Below, piece by piece: positions 17,218 to 29,800 of a DNA stretch of 64,000 nt (positions are counted from its first letter, which is position 1; every line of letters starts with the position of its first letter). This DNA comes from Clostridia bacterium. Its GTDB lineage: Bacteria > Bacillota > Clostridia > Lachnospirales > Lachnospiraceae. Position numbers and translations under genes: made by a program. The notes beneath the pieces were generated by a model. It saw nothing but the letters and a program-made list of their open reading frames with translations. It had not been told where the DNA came from and did not search any database. The DNA is taken from NCBI GenBank assembly GCA_910574835.1, contig CAJTDE010000004.1, positions 62,001 to 126,000 on the forward strand. Direction: 5' to 3'.

Positions 17218-17498
17218 TGAAGCTGTCGCTGCTGGAACAGGAAACGGTTCTCCTTTATAACCAGGCCGAGTCTGCGGCAGAGGTCTATACCCATGACCCC
17301 AAGCTGATGAAGAAGCTGGAGAAGCTGGCGGAAAAATACCCGGAGCAGATCATCAAGAAGGACGACCACAACTTCATTGTCCCCAAACGCTGCGTATCGG
17401 TCCGGGAGCCGTACAGCGAAAAGCGGCGCAAAGCCGCCAGTGAACGGGCCAGGGCCGCAGGCTATAAGCCGCCGTTGAAATCCTCCTCCGGTCAATAA
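17217..17498 (+). CDS. Conserved-context ICE protein downstream of topB
   Basis: A 93-residue basic protein (MKLSLLEQETVLLYNQAESA...) with a helical centre and a C-terminal run of Lys/Arg (EKRRKAASERARAAGYKPP) that could contact nucleic acid. No function is known to me. GGAAAGGAGG lies upstream; an in-frame GTG three bases earlier is an alternative start. It touches the topB stop and the next gene, so it is part of the operon. Confidence 0.7.
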   Translation: MKLSLLEQETVLLYNQAESAAEVYTHDPKLMKKLEKLAEKYPEQIIKKDDHNFIVPKRCVSVREPYSEKRRKAASERARAAGYKPPLKSSSGQ

Positions 17499-17500
17499 GC

Positions 17501-20500
17501 ATGGGCGGGAATGTCTTTGAAACGGTAAAGCAGTCCATCACCACCAGAGAAGCGGCGGAACACTATGGAATCGAGGTAAAGCGGAACGGTATGGCCTGCT
17601 GTCCCTTTCACGATGACAGGACGCCCAGCATGAAATTAGACCGCCGCTTTCACTGTTTCGGCTGCGGGGCGGACGGTGATGTGATCGACTTTGCCGCCAG
17701 ACTGTATAACCTCTCCCCCAAAGAGGCTGCGGAAAAACTGGCCCAGGATTTTGGACTGCTCTATGACAGCCAGGCGCCCCCGAAGAAAACCTATGTCCGT
17801 CAAAAATCAGAAGCGCAGAAGTTCCGGGAATCCAAGCAGCGGTGTTTCCGCGCGCTGGCAGACTACGCCCATCTGCTGCGGGGCTGGGAAACCGGCCTTG
17901 CGCCCCTGACCCCGGAGGATGAACCGCACCCCCTTTTTGTGGAGGCGCTGCACCAAAAGGACTATGTGGAGTATCTTCTGGACTTTCTGATGGAGGATGG
18001 CATCGAGGAACAAAAAACATGGATTGCAGAACACCTAACAAAAATCATGGATTTGGAAAGGAGAAACAAGGCAATGGCAGAGAAACCCACCAACCGGGAG
18101 CGATTGCGGGAAATCACCGAGGGCATTGAGCAGAACATCAAGGAACTGTTTGAGAGCGAAAAGTATATGCGCTATCTGTCGGTGATGTCCCGGTTCCACC
18201 GCTACTCGGTCAATAATACCATGCTGATCTATATGCAGAAGCCGGACGCGACCCTTGTGGCTGGCTATAACAAGTGGAAGAACCAGTTTGAGCGCCATGT
18301 GAAGAAGGGCGAGCGCGGCATCACCATCATCGCGCCCACCCCCTATAAGAAGAAAATCGAGGAACAGAAGCTGGACCCGGACACCCATGCACCGGTGCTG
18401 GACGCAAACGGCAGGGTGGTCATGGAGGAAAAAGAGGTGGAAATCCCGCTGTTCCGTCCGGTCAAGGTCTTTGATGTGAGCCAGACGGACGGAAAGCCCC
18501 TGCCCTCCCTGGCGGCGGACCTGTTCGGGAATGTCCGGCACTTTGGGGCGTTTATGGAGGCGCTGAAACGCTCCGCCCCGGTTCCCCTTGCGTTTGAGGA
18601 AATGGACGCGGATACGGACGGATATTTTTCTTCCAGCCAGCAGCGCATTGCCATCCGCCAGGGCATGAGCGAGGTGCAGACCGTTTCCGCCGCTGTCCAT
18701 GAGATCGCCCACAGCAAGCTGCACAACTTTGATGTGCCGGACAACCCGGACGCGCCCTTGTATCAGGAAGTGGAGCTGTTTGGACAGCCAGCCCTGTTCT
18801 CCAATGAGCGGATTGCCGCAGACGATCTGCCGGACGGACTGTTTTGTTATGACCTGCGCGGTTCCGACGATGACCCCGGCGCGCCGGTTGCGGTCGAGGA
18901 ACGGGTTATCGTCAACCACGCCGGTTCCGTCATAACCGCAAAGCCGCTGGAACTGCCGGAGCAAGGGTATCTCCCCCTGACCGATGAATCCGGCCTGGAC
19001 TTTAACGGCGGCGAAAAGACCGCCCAGCGGTTTTTGCAGGACCATAAAAAGGACCGGCGCACTGAGGAGGTGGAGGCCGAGAGCATCTCTTACGCGGTCT
19101 GCCAATATTTTGGGATTCAGACCGGCGCAAACAGCTTTGGGTACATTGCGAACTGGAGCCAGGGCAAGGAGCTGAAGGAACTGCGGGCCAGCTTGGAAAC
19201 CATCAACAAGACCGCCGGTACTCTGATTGCCGATATTGACCGCCATTTTCAGGAGGTCTGCAAGGAGCGCGGCATTGATCTGGAATCCGGGCCGGAGCAG
19301 GACGCCGGAAAAGAAACCATGCAGCCGGAAAACCCGCAGGCCGATACGGAGAATCAAGAGGTTTCCCCTGAACCGGAATCCTCCTGGAAAATCCCCGCCG
19401 AACTGCCGGAGCAGGACCCCTCCATGTTCCGCTATTACATTACCCAGGAATCGCTGGATGTGGGAACCTATCCTTTGATGGACGGGAAAACCATCACTGA
19501 ACTTGCCGCGCCGGTAAAGGTGGAACAGGATTCCATCACTGCCTTTGGCTGTATCGACTACCCCCAGCCGCTGACCGCCGAACAGGAACGGGAATACGCC
19601 CTTTTGCCCGCCAGCCAAAACCCGCGGGCGCTGGATTCCATCGGCCATGCCGCAGAAGCCGCCCCGCTGCCCGACGCGCCGGAGCAGGCGCTGGATGAAT
19701 ACCCGATGCCGGACCCTTTGCTGCGGGAGGACGATCTGAAAAACTGCGGCTATCAGGACGGGGACTTGCTGCCCCTCTCCAAAGAGCGGGCGCTGGAACT
19801 GTTTGAGCAGGATTTGACGGTGTACGCGGTGGTGGACGGGGGCGGCGCGGAAATGCTCTTTGACCGGGAGGAATTTGAATCCCAGCTGCCCGGTACGGTG
19901 TTCGCCCTTTCCCGCGAGGAATGGGAGGAAAGCCCAGCCTTTGACGCGCTGGTGCAGGACCGGCTGAACCGCCAGCAGGAACGGGAGCAGGCGTTTCTCT
20001 CTCATGAGGGGGACTGCTTTGCCATCTATCAGGTAAAGGATGATGACAGCCTGCGGGAAATCCGCTTTGAGGGGCTGGACTGGCTCCAATCCATCGGGCG
20101 CGAGGTGGAGCGTGAGAATTACAACCTGATCTACACCGCGCCCCTTTCCGGCAAAGATACGCCGGAGGTTGTGGCGGAGCAGCTGTTCTACCGCTTCAAC
20201 AACGAACACCCCAGGGACTATCACAGCCCCTCCATGAGCGTCAGCGACATCGTTGCCATCCGCAGGGACGGCGCGTTATCCTGTCATTACTGTGATAGCT
20301 TTGGCTTTCAGCAGATCACCGGTTTTCTTGACGCGAACCCGCTGAAAAATGCGGAAATGTCTATGGAGGACGATTACGGCATGATTGACGGGATCATCAA
20401 CAACGGCCCCAAAGAGCCGACCGTAGCCCAGCTGGAACAGCAGGCCAGAAGCGGCCAGCCGATTTCCCTGATGGATTTGGCGGCGGCTGTCCACCGGGAG

Positions 20501-20602
20501 GACGGGGACAAGCGGAAATCGGTGGTGGAACAGCTCCACCAGCAGCCGAAGCAGGAAAGCAAAAAGACAGCGCCGAAAAAGAGCGCGGAAAGGGAGCTTT
20601 GA
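17501..20602 (+). CDS. Fusion protein: CHC2 zinc finger, ArdC-like/metalloprotease, YodL and DUF4316 domains
   Basis: A 1033-residue protein joining parts often encoded separately on related ICEs. Residues 33-64 are a DnaG-type CHC2 zinc finger (CCPFHDDRTPS ... HCFGCGADGDVIDF). From residue 192 an ArdC-like N-terminal domain follows (NNTMLIYMQKPDATLVAGYN), then a metalloprotease-like motif HEIAHSKLHNF with His400, Glu401 and His404. The C-terminal third holds a YodL-like domain and DUF4316 (PTVAQLEQQARSGQPISLMD). ArdC proteins protect incoming DNA from restriction. At 18057-18076 an AAAGGAG site and in-frame ATG (MAEKPTNRE) could start a separate ArdC product. Both parts are well preserved. 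Confidence 0.8.
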   Translation: MGGNVFETVKQSITTREAAEHYGIEVKRNGMACCPFHDDRTPSMKLDRRFHCFGCGADGDVIDFAARLYNLSPKEAAEKLAQDFGLLYDSQAPPKKTYVRQKSEAQKFRESKQRCFRALADYAHLLRGWETGLAPLTPEDEPHPLFVEALHQKDYVEYLLDFLMEDGIEEQKTWIAEHLTKIMDLERRNKAMAEKPTNRERLREITEGIEQNIKELFESEKYMRYLSVMSRFHRYSVNNTMLIYMQKPDATLVAGYNKWKNQFERHVKKGERGITIIAPTPYKKKIEEQKLDPDTHAPVLDANGRVVMEEKEVEIPLFRPVKVFDVSQTDGKPLPSLAADLFGNVRHFGAFMEALKRSAPVPLAFEEMDADTDGYFSSSQQRIAIRQGMSEVQTVSAAVHEIAHSKLHNFDVPDNPDAPLYQEVELFGQPALFSNERIAADDLPDGLFCYDLRGSDDDPGAPVAVEERVIVNHAGSVITAKPLELPEQGYLPLTDESGLDFNGGEKTAQRFLQDHKKDRRTEEVEAESISYAVCQYFGIQTGANSFGYIANWSQGKELKELRASLETINKTAGTLIADIDRHFQEVCKERGIDLESGPEQDAGKETMQPENPQADTENQEVSPEPESSWKIPAELPEQDPSMFRYYITQESLDVGTYPLMDGKTITELAAPVKVEQDSITAFGCIDYPQPLTAEQEREYALLPASQNPRALDSIGHAAEAAPLPDAPEQALDEYPMPDPLLREDDLKNCGYQDGDLLPLSKERALELFEQDLTVYAVVDGGGAEMLFDREEFESQLPGTVFALSREEWEESPAFDALVQDRLNRQQEREQAFLSHEGDCFAIYQVKDDDSLREIRFEGLDWLQSIGREVERENYNLIYTAPLSGKDTPEVVAEQLFYRFNNEHPRDYHSPSMSVSDIVAIRRDGALSCHYCDSFGFQQITGFLDANPLKNAEMSMEDDYGMIDGIINNGPKEPTVAQLEQQARSGQPISLMDLAAAVHREDGDKRKSVVEQLHQQPKQESKKTAPKKSAEREL

Positions 20603-20603
20603 T

Positions 20604-20819
20604 ATGGGACACTTTACCTTTGAAGAAATGAATCTGATGTGCATTTACAACACCGGAACCCGCGCCGGACTGATGGAGAGCCTGACCGAGATGCGCGGCT
20701 ATCTCTCGCCGGAGGAAACGGAGCTGATGGAGCTGACCGACAGCGCCCTTCATAAGCTGCGCGCCATGACGGACGCGGAGTTTGACAGTCTGGAACTGTA
20801 CCCGGACTTTGACGAATAG
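20604..20819 (+). CDS. Transposon-transfer assisting family protein (TTRAP)
   Basis: A 71-residue acidic protein (MGHFTFEEMNLMCIYNTGTR then LTEMRGYLSPEETELMELTD) matching the small transposon-transfer assisting family encoded near the helicase of Tn1549-like ICEs. Biochemical role unknown. It starts one base after the previous stop. A weak GC hairpin (20833-20861) with a short T-run follows before the helicase gene. Confidence 0.8.
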   Translation: MGHFTFEEMNLMCIYNTGTRAGLMESLTEMRGYLSPEETELMELTDSALHKLRAMTDAEFDSLELYPDFDE

Positions 20820-20895
20820 GAACCAATAGACCGGAGGGGCTGGCGCTGTGCCGCCCCTTCCTTTTATCCAAAACCCGAAAGGAGGGCCGAAAACA

Positions 20896-23800
20896 ATGGC
20901 AACCAAAGCGCAGATGTACGCACAGATGGCCGACCATGCGGCGGTGCAGCTTACTTCCAGCTGGAATGAGTGGATGCGGTTTCTCGACACAGCCTCCAGG
21001 CTTTACAAATACCCCTTCCACGACCAGCTGATGATCTACGCCCAGCGCCCGGACGCTACCGCCTGCGCGGAGTATGACCTGTGGAATGACAAGATGGGCC
21101 GCTATGTCCGGCGCGGCTCCAAGGGCATCGCCCTGGTGGACGATTCCGGGGACCGGACCCGGCTGCGGTATGTCTTTGACATCTCCGATACCGGAACCCG
21201 CCCGCACTCCCGCACACCCTGGCTCTGGAAGATGGAGGAACGGCATATAGATTCCATCTCCGCCATGCTGGAAAACCGGTATGGGGTGGGCGGCGATGAT
21301 TTAGGCGGGCAGCTGACCGAGATCGCCCGCAGGCTGGCCGGGGAATATTGGGCGGACAACGGGCGTGACTTCCTTTACATCGTTGACGATTCCTTTTTGG
21401 AGGAGTACGATGAACTTAACATCGAAGTCCAATTCAAAGCCGCCGCCACCGTCAGCATCGCCTATTCCCTGATGTCCCGCTGCGGGCTGGCCCCGGAGCA
21501 GTATTTCACCCACGAGGATTTCATGCCGGTTTTTGATTTCAACACACCGGCCACCGTTGGGGCGCTGGGAACGGCGGTCAGCCAGATCAACCAGCAGGTG
21601 CTGCGGCAGATCGGCGTAACCATTCTAAACGCGGAACGAGAGGCCAACAAAGAAAGGAGCCAGCAAAATGAACAACACCTTAACTTACATTCAGAACGGG
21701 GATTATCTGATTCCCAACCTGCAACTGACAGAACAGCCCGAAACGCCCCTGGGCAAGTACGGCAGGATGCGGAAAACCTACTTGAAGGATCACCGGCCCA
21801 TCCTTTACAACCGTCTGCTGATGAGCGAGAAGCTGTACCCGCACCTGTTGGAGATCGACCGGACCGCGAACAGCCGATTGGAGCAGCTGATGCCAAAACT
21901 GGCGCAGGCGGCGGGCGTGACCGAGGAACTGAAAGCCCGCGACATGATGCAGTGGGTGGGCCTGATGAACAGCTGCAAGGCCCAGGCGGAGGAGATTCTG
22001 CTGGCGGAACTTATCAACAGCTGACCTTAAACCTGTTTCTTTCCGAAACGGAACAGATTCAGAATATTGATGAAGCAGAGAATGTGAAAGCGTCCTCTGC
22101 TTTTTCTTTTGCCCAAAAGGACATTGACCATGTACTGCGGCTGGGCGGCAATACCGACCGTCTGCGGGAGCGCGTGACAGCTGAATTTGAAAAGCAGAAG
22201 CCGGTCCCGGAAATAGCTGCCGCCCTGCAATCCCTCTATCATGGCGGCAACGGTTTTACCACCGATACAGGCCGTATCACAGTCTGGTACGGCGAGGACG
22301 GAATCCATCTCTCTCATGGAAAATCCGCCCGATATGATAAATCCGCGCAGGTTATTTCCTGGGAGGGCGCGGCGGAACGAATTGGCGAGCTGCTGGAATC
22401 CGGTCAATTTGCTTCCAATGTGGAGCTTGCCGAGGCGGAGGGTTATGAACGCTCCCTCCTTGCCAACAAGCTCTGGAACCTGTATCACGATTTGAGCGAT
22501 GAAGCCAGAGAAGCCGGATATTTACCCAGTCTGTCAGAAATCAAGGGCAACGGGTTTCCAGAAGAATCCGCATGGCTCACTGAGCAGCTGCGTGACCCGG
22601 CTTTCCGCCAGCCCCTCACAGAAGAATACGCCGCCTTTTGGACTGCCTATACGCAAGACCGTAACTTGCTGCGTTTCCATTACCACAAGCCAAAGGAGAT
22701 TTGGGAAAACCTGAAAGACCTGTCACTGCCCCGCAAAGCCTTTTCATCTGAAATGGCAGAGGTTCCTGCGGTTAAGCAGTTTATTACGGAGGATGAGATC
22801 GGCGCGGCCCTTTCTGGCGGCAGCGGTTTTGCCGGGGGCAAAGGGCGCATTTATGCCTTTTTCCAGCAGCCCCATACCGACAAGGAAAAAACCGCGTTTC
22901 TCCGGCAGGAATACGGAACCGGCGGACGCTCCCACGCACTGTCCGGTGCAACGCACAGTGGCGAAGATCACGATGGAAAGGGCCTGCGCTACCAGAAAAA
23001 CGGCTGTGACGATGTACGCCTGACCTGGGATAAGGTCGTGAAGCTGGTTGCCGGCCTGATCCAAAAGGATCGTTATCTGACCGAAGCAGAACGGGAACAG
23101 TATGAGAAAATCCAGGCAGAAAAGGAACTGGCAGAGGCGGGCATTGTAGAATCACAGAGCCAGCCTGCTCCTGTCCATGAAACCGAAACAGAACCGCCCC
23201 AGCCCGCGCTGGAAGATGTGCTGGAACAGTACAAGCCGGTTGTGACCGCCGCCATCATGGAGGATACGGCATACCGCAACGCCTGCGGCCATACTGACCA
23301 TGAAAACGCTGTGATTGAGGGCAACGCCGCTGTGCGCCGCGCGGTTCTTGGCTCCGGTAATATGCAGCTTCTCAAACAGTATTCGGATGTGCCGGAGTTC
23401 CGCCACCGCCTGCATCAAGAGGTGATTGCCGAAACCTATCCAAAGCTCCATGAGCTTCTGCGCCCTCTCTCCCAGGACGATATTGACGAAGCCCTCTGTG
23501 CATGGAACGGCGATATGGACAGCAAACGGGCCGTAGTCCGCTATATGAAGGAGCATGGGCGGGAAAAAGATACCGCCGCATGGCTGTCCAGGGAGTACGG
23601 CGGTCCTGAACATACAAACCTGTTTATTGTCCGCGCCGGAAGCCCCGAAGAAATGGAACTGCCCTGGCCCAAGGTACAGCGCCGGATCGCCCAGCTTATC
23701 AAAGAGGACCGCTTTTTTACAGAGGCTGAACGGGAAAATCTGGACGATATAGACCCTATCGCAATCCGGGAAAATCTGGCCCAGCGCGGCATTGTAAACG

Positions 23801-26800
23801 GGCAGGTAGTGGAACCGGAAAAGCTGGACAATGACCCCTTTATTCAGCAGGTCATGGCTGATGTGGAGCAGATTGCCGCCGATGAAGCAGAACCGCGCTT
23901 TTCCGTTGTTATGACCAGCGATGCGTTTCCCGACCCGGAAGATGCGTTTGCTGTCTGGGATAATCAGACCAATGATTACTATACCGCCTCTGATGGAACG
24001 GTACGGACATTTTCAAGAGAAGAAGCTGCGGAGCAATTCCTGGCCGGGCTGGAACCACAAGAGATAAAGGCGGACCGGCAAGAAGAACCGGCACAGGAAA
24101 CAGCCGCACCCGCTGCGGAAGAACCGGAACCATTTACCCACGACCCGCTGGCATCGGCCTATGGCGTAGGGGATTTTGTTTTTCTGGAAAATACCGAGTA
24201 CCGCATCACCGATTTGCAGCGGGGCTATGTCCAGCTGAATGACCCTGCGCTGCCCTACCCCATTTACCGGACGGAAAGCAAAGAACAGTTTGAACGCGCC
24301 ATCCGGCAGGACCCGCGCAACAGCGCCATCACCGACTATCTCCCCGCCGATCTGGACCAGTTTTCCCCTGATTTGCGGGAAGTCCTGACCGGGGATGGCG
24401 GTTTACTGGATGGGTTGGCAAAGGAGGATATAGCGGTACTGCTCCGAAGCGGCGCAGGCAATCCGGCTGTTGCCCAGCATCTTTCCCAGCGGTTTTCGGG
24501 TACAGTGGAAACCATGCAGCTGGAAACCGGGGATACGGCAGATTACAGAACAACCGACAAAGGCATGGAAGTAGAGATTTTGCGGGAGGATGAAACGGTT
24601 CTGGCGGCGCTGTATGAAAGCTGGGAACCGGTTGCCGCCGCACTCCGCGCCCTCTACCAGCAGGAACTGGACGGATTCTCCCACGAACCGGCACAGCTAA
24701 AGGAACAGCCAGCAGAGAAACAGCCGGATTTGGGGAATCCTCCCGCACCGGAACCAGCGCCGCGAATGACTACCACCCCTGTCACCCGTTATCCGGGTGA
24801 ACAGAACCACCTGCCCTATGATGTGGAGATTCATACCCTGCACATAGAGAAACCGGAACCCACCCCACCCCAGCCGACAGCCGGGAACTTCCGTATCACC
24901 GACATTCACCTGGGCGAAGGAGGGCCGAAAGCAAAATTCCGGGCCAATATGGACGCAATCAATCTCCTGAAAGAATTGGAGTTTGAAAACCGGCAGGCCA
25001 CGCCGGAAGAACAGGAAACCCTTTCCCGGTATGTGGGCTGGGGCGGTCTGGCAGACGCTTTTGACGAGAGCAAGCCCGCCTGGGCCAAGGAGTTTGCGGA
25101 ACTCTACGCAACGCTGTCCCCGGAGGAATATGAAGCCGCCAAAGGGACCACCTTAAACGCCCATTACACCAGCCCTACCGTTATCCAGGCCATTTATGAA
25201 GCGGTGGGGAAAATGGGATTCCAGACCGGCAACATCCTGGAACCCTCCTGCGGCGTGGGCAATTTCTTCGGTATGCTGCCGGAGGAAATGCGGGGCAGCA
25301 AACTGTACGGCGTGGAACTGGATTCCATCACCGGACGCATCGCAAAACAGCTCTATCCAAAAGCAGACATCACCATCGCGGGCTTTCAAACCACCGACCG
25401 GCGGGATTTTTATGATTTAGCCGTAGGAAACGTGCCGTTTGGCCAGTATTCCGTCAATGACCGGGCCTATAACAAGCTGAACTTCAACATCCACAACTAC
25501 TTTTTTGCAAAATCGCTGGACCAGGTGCGTCCAGGCGGTGTCGTAGCCTTTGTCACCAGCCGCTACACGATGGATTCCAAGGATTCTACGGTGCGCCGGT
25601 ATCTGGCGCAGCGGGCGGAGCTGTTAGGCGCGATCCGTCTGCCCAACAATGCGTTTAAGGCCAATGCCGGGACAGAGGTGGTATCCGACATCATTTTCCT
25701 GCAAAAACGTGACCGCCCGATTGACATTGCCCCGGACTGGACGCAGACCGGACAGACCGAAGATGATTTTACCATCAACCGCTATTTCCTGGACCACCCG
25801 GAAATGGTGCTGGGCCGCACTGTTTCAGAAAGCACCCAATACGGAAAACAGGATTACACAGTGGCCCCCATTGAGGGATTGGAACTTTCCGACCAGCTGC
25901 ACGACGCCATAAAATATATTCGCGGGACCTATCAGGAGGCCGAACTGCCGGAGCTGGGCGAGGGGGAAGAAATTGATACTTCTATCCCCGCTGACCCTGA
26001 TGTAAAAAACTATTCCTATACCGTTGTGGACGGTGCGGTGTACTATCGGGAAAACAGCCGCATGGTGCGCCCCGACTTAAACACCACCGCCGAGGCCCGC
26101 GTAAAAGGGCTGGTGGAACTGCGGGACTGTGTGCAGAAACTCATCGCACAGCAGATGGACAGCTTTGTTTCGGATACGGCAATCCGTGAAACCCAGGCCG
26201 AATTGAACAGGCTCTATGACGCATTTTCCGCAAAGTACGGGCTGATCAATGACCGGGGGAACCGGCTGGCCTTTGCCGATGATTCCAGCTATTATCTGCT
26301 CTGTGCGCTGGAAGTCATTGACGATGACGGACATCTGAAGCAAAAGGCGGATATGTTCACCAAGCGCACCATCAAGCCCCATCAGGCCGTTACTGCGGTG
26401 GACACCGCCAGTGAAGCCCTGGCTGTTTCCATCGCGGAAAAGGCCGAGGTGGATATGGCGTACATGGCCGAACTGAGCGGCAAAACCCAGGAGGAATTGG
26501 CGCAGGAGCTGCGGGGCGTGATCTTCCGCCTGCCAGGACCACTGGCGGAGGGGGAAACGCCCCGTTATGTGACAGCGGACGAATACCTCTCCGGCAACGT
26601 GCGCCGGAAACTGCGGCAGGCACAGCGGGCGGCGGACAAAGACCCCGCCTTTTCTGTCAATGTGGAGGCACTGACCGCCGCCCAGCCAAAGGATTTGGAC
26701 GCATCGGAAATCGAGGTGCGCCTGGGCGCTACCTGGATTGACAAAGACTACATCCAGCAATTCATGTACGAAACCTTCCACACCCCGTACTATCTGCAAG

Positions 26801-29800
26801 GGAAGATTGAGGTCAAGTATGTCCCCTACACCGCCGAGTGGCAGATCACCGGCAAAAACGCCGTTGGGTACGGCGATGTAGCCGCCAATACCACCTACGG
26901 AACCGACCGGGCCAACGCCTACAAGATTCTGGAGGACAGCTTAAACCTGCGGGATGTCCGCATCTATGACACCGTTGAGGACGCGGAGGGCCGGGAGCGC
27001 CGGGTACTCAACGCCAAAGAAACCACCCTTGCCGCCCAGAAGCAGATGGCGATCCGGGAAGCCTTCCGGGACTGGATTTGGAAGGACCCCCAGCGGCGGC
27101 AGACGCTGGTGCGCCAGTACAACGAGGAAATGAACAGCATCCGCCCCCGCGAGTATGACGGGCAGCATATCCGGTTTGCGGGCATGAACCCGGAAATTAC
27201 GTTACGGGAACACCAGAAAAACGCCATCGCCCATGTGCTGTACGGCGGAAACACCCTGCTGGCCCATGAGGTGGGCGCGGGCAAGACCTTTGAAATGGTA
27301 GCCGCCGCGATGGAATCCAAGCGGCTGGGCCTGTGCCAGAAATCCCTCTTTGTGGTGCCGAACCACCTGACCGAGCAGTGGGCCTCCGAGTTTTTACGGC
27401 TCTACCCTTCCGCGAATATCCTTGTCACCACCAAAAAGGATTTTGAAAGCCACAACCGCAAGAAATTCTGCGCCAGAATCGCCACCGGGGACTATGACGC
27501 GGTGATTATCGGACACTCCCAGTTTGAGCGTATTCCCATCAGCCGGGAACGGCAGGAGCGCCTGCTGCGGGAGCAGATCAATGAGATCACCGACGGGATT
27601 GCCGAGGTGGAGGCCAGCGGCGGGGAACGCTTTACCGTCAAGCAGCTGGAACGCACCAAAAAATCGTTGGAGGCAAGGCTGGAAAAATTGCAGGCCGAGG
27701 GCCGCAAGGACGATGTGATTACCTTTGAGCAGCTGGGCGTGGACCGGCTGTTTGTGGACGAGAGCCACAATTATAAGAACCTCTTTTTATACACCAAAAT
27801 GCGGAATGTGGCGGGGCTTTCCACCACAGACGCGCAGAAATCCTCCGATATGTTTGCCAAATGCCGCTACATGGACGAGATCACCGGCAGCAGGGGCGTT
27901 GTGTTCGCCACCGGAACGCCGGTCAGCAACAGTATGACCGAACTTTATACCATCCAACGCTACCTCCAGTATGAGCGGCTCCAGGAATTGAACATGACCC
28001 ATTTCGACTGCTGGGCCAGCCGGTTCGGGGAAACAGTGACAGCCCTGGAACTGGCCCCAGAGGGGACCGGCTACCGGGCGCGGACAAGATTTTCTAAATT
28101 CTTTAACCTGCCGGAGCTGATGAACCTGTTCAAAGAGGTGGCGGACATCAAGACCGCTGACCAGCTGGACCTGCCCACCCCGGAGGTGGAATACCACAAC
28201 ATCGTAGCAAAGCCCACCGAACACCAGCAGGATATGGTGAAGGCCCTCTCCGAGCGCGCCGCCAAAGTCCATTCGGGAACCGTTGACCCATCAACCGACA
28301 ATATGCTGAAAATCACCTCGGATGGCCGCAAGCTGGGGCTGGACCAGCGCATCATCAACCCCATGCTGCCGGACGAACCCGGCACAAAAGTCAACCAGTG
28401 CGTGGACAATATCCTGCAAATCTGGCGGGACGGACAGCCGGAAAAGCTGACCCAGCTGGTGTTTTGCGATATTTCCACACCCCAGGCTGCTGGCTCCAAA
28501 AAGGTGGCTAAAACGCTGGATAACCCGATGCTTCACGCGCTGGAACAAGCAATTCCAGAGCCGGAGAAACCGCTGGCCTTTACGGTCTATGAGGACATCC
28601 GGCAGAAACTCATCGCACAGGGTATGCCCGCCAGCCAGATCGCGTTTATCCATGAGGCCAATACCGAAGTCCGCAAAAAGGAGCTGTTCTCCAAAGTCCG
28701 CTCCGGCCAGGTGCGCGTCCTGTTAGGCTCCACCCAGAAGATGGGGGCCGGGACCAACGTGCAGGATTTGCTGGTGGCACTTCACGATCTGGACTGCCCC
28801 TGGAGGCCCGGAGATCTGGCACAGCGAAAAGGGCGGATCGAGCGCCAGGGCAACCAGAACCCGCTGGTCCATGTTTACCGCTATGTGACCGAGGGGACCT
28901 TCGACGCATACCTCTGGCAGACGGTGGAGAACAAGCAGAAATTCATCTCCCAGATCATGACCTCAAAATCTCCGGTCCGCAGCTGTGACGATGTGGACGA
29001 AACCGCCCTGTCCTTTGCGGAGATCAAGGCCCTGTGTGCCGGGGACCCCCGCATCAAGGAGCGTATGGACCTGGATGTGGAGGTATCCCGCTTAAAGCTG
29101 ATGAAGGCCGACCACCAGAGCAAGCAGTACCGGCTGGAAGATCAGCTGTTAAAGCACTTCCCAGAGGAGATTGAAAAACACAAGGGCTTTATCCAGGGCT
29201 TGGAAACGGATATGGAAACCCTGGCGGCACACCCCCACCCGACAGACGGATTTACCGGCATGGAAGTCCGGGGCGATACGCTCACCGACAAAGAGAACGC
29301 CGGAGCCGCCCTTCTGGACGCCTGCAAGGAGGTTAAAGGCTCCGAGCCGGTGCAGGTCGGCAGCTACCGGGGATTTGCTATGTTTGTAACCTTTGACGCT
29401 TTTCAGAAGGAATATATGCTCCAACTGAAAGGCCGCATGACCCACCGTACCGCCCTGGGCGCGGACCCGCGCGGCAACCTGACCCGGATTGACAACGCGC
29501 TTTCCCAGATGCCCCAGCGGTTGGAAAGCGTCAAAGTCCAGCTGGATAACCTTTACCAGCAGCAGGCCGCCGCGAAGGAGGAAGTGGGCAAAGCCTTCCC
29601 CTATGAGGAGGAATTGCGGGTCAAGAACGCCCGTCTGGTGGAGCTGGATATGGAGCTGAACATGGACAGCAAGGGGCAGTCCCGTCCAGAAGCGGCGATT
29701 GCCAAGCGCGAAAGGCCCTCGGTGCTGGAAGGGCTGAAACGCCCCATCCCGCCCCGCAGCATGGAAAAGAAACCCAAACAACAGGAACAGGAGGCAAGAT

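Noticed and set aside
18035-20224. Long 729-residue open frame on the minus strand
   Set aside because: It is the antisense of the CHC2/ArdC fusion gene, has no family match, and is rich in residues expected from a GC-rich complementary strand.
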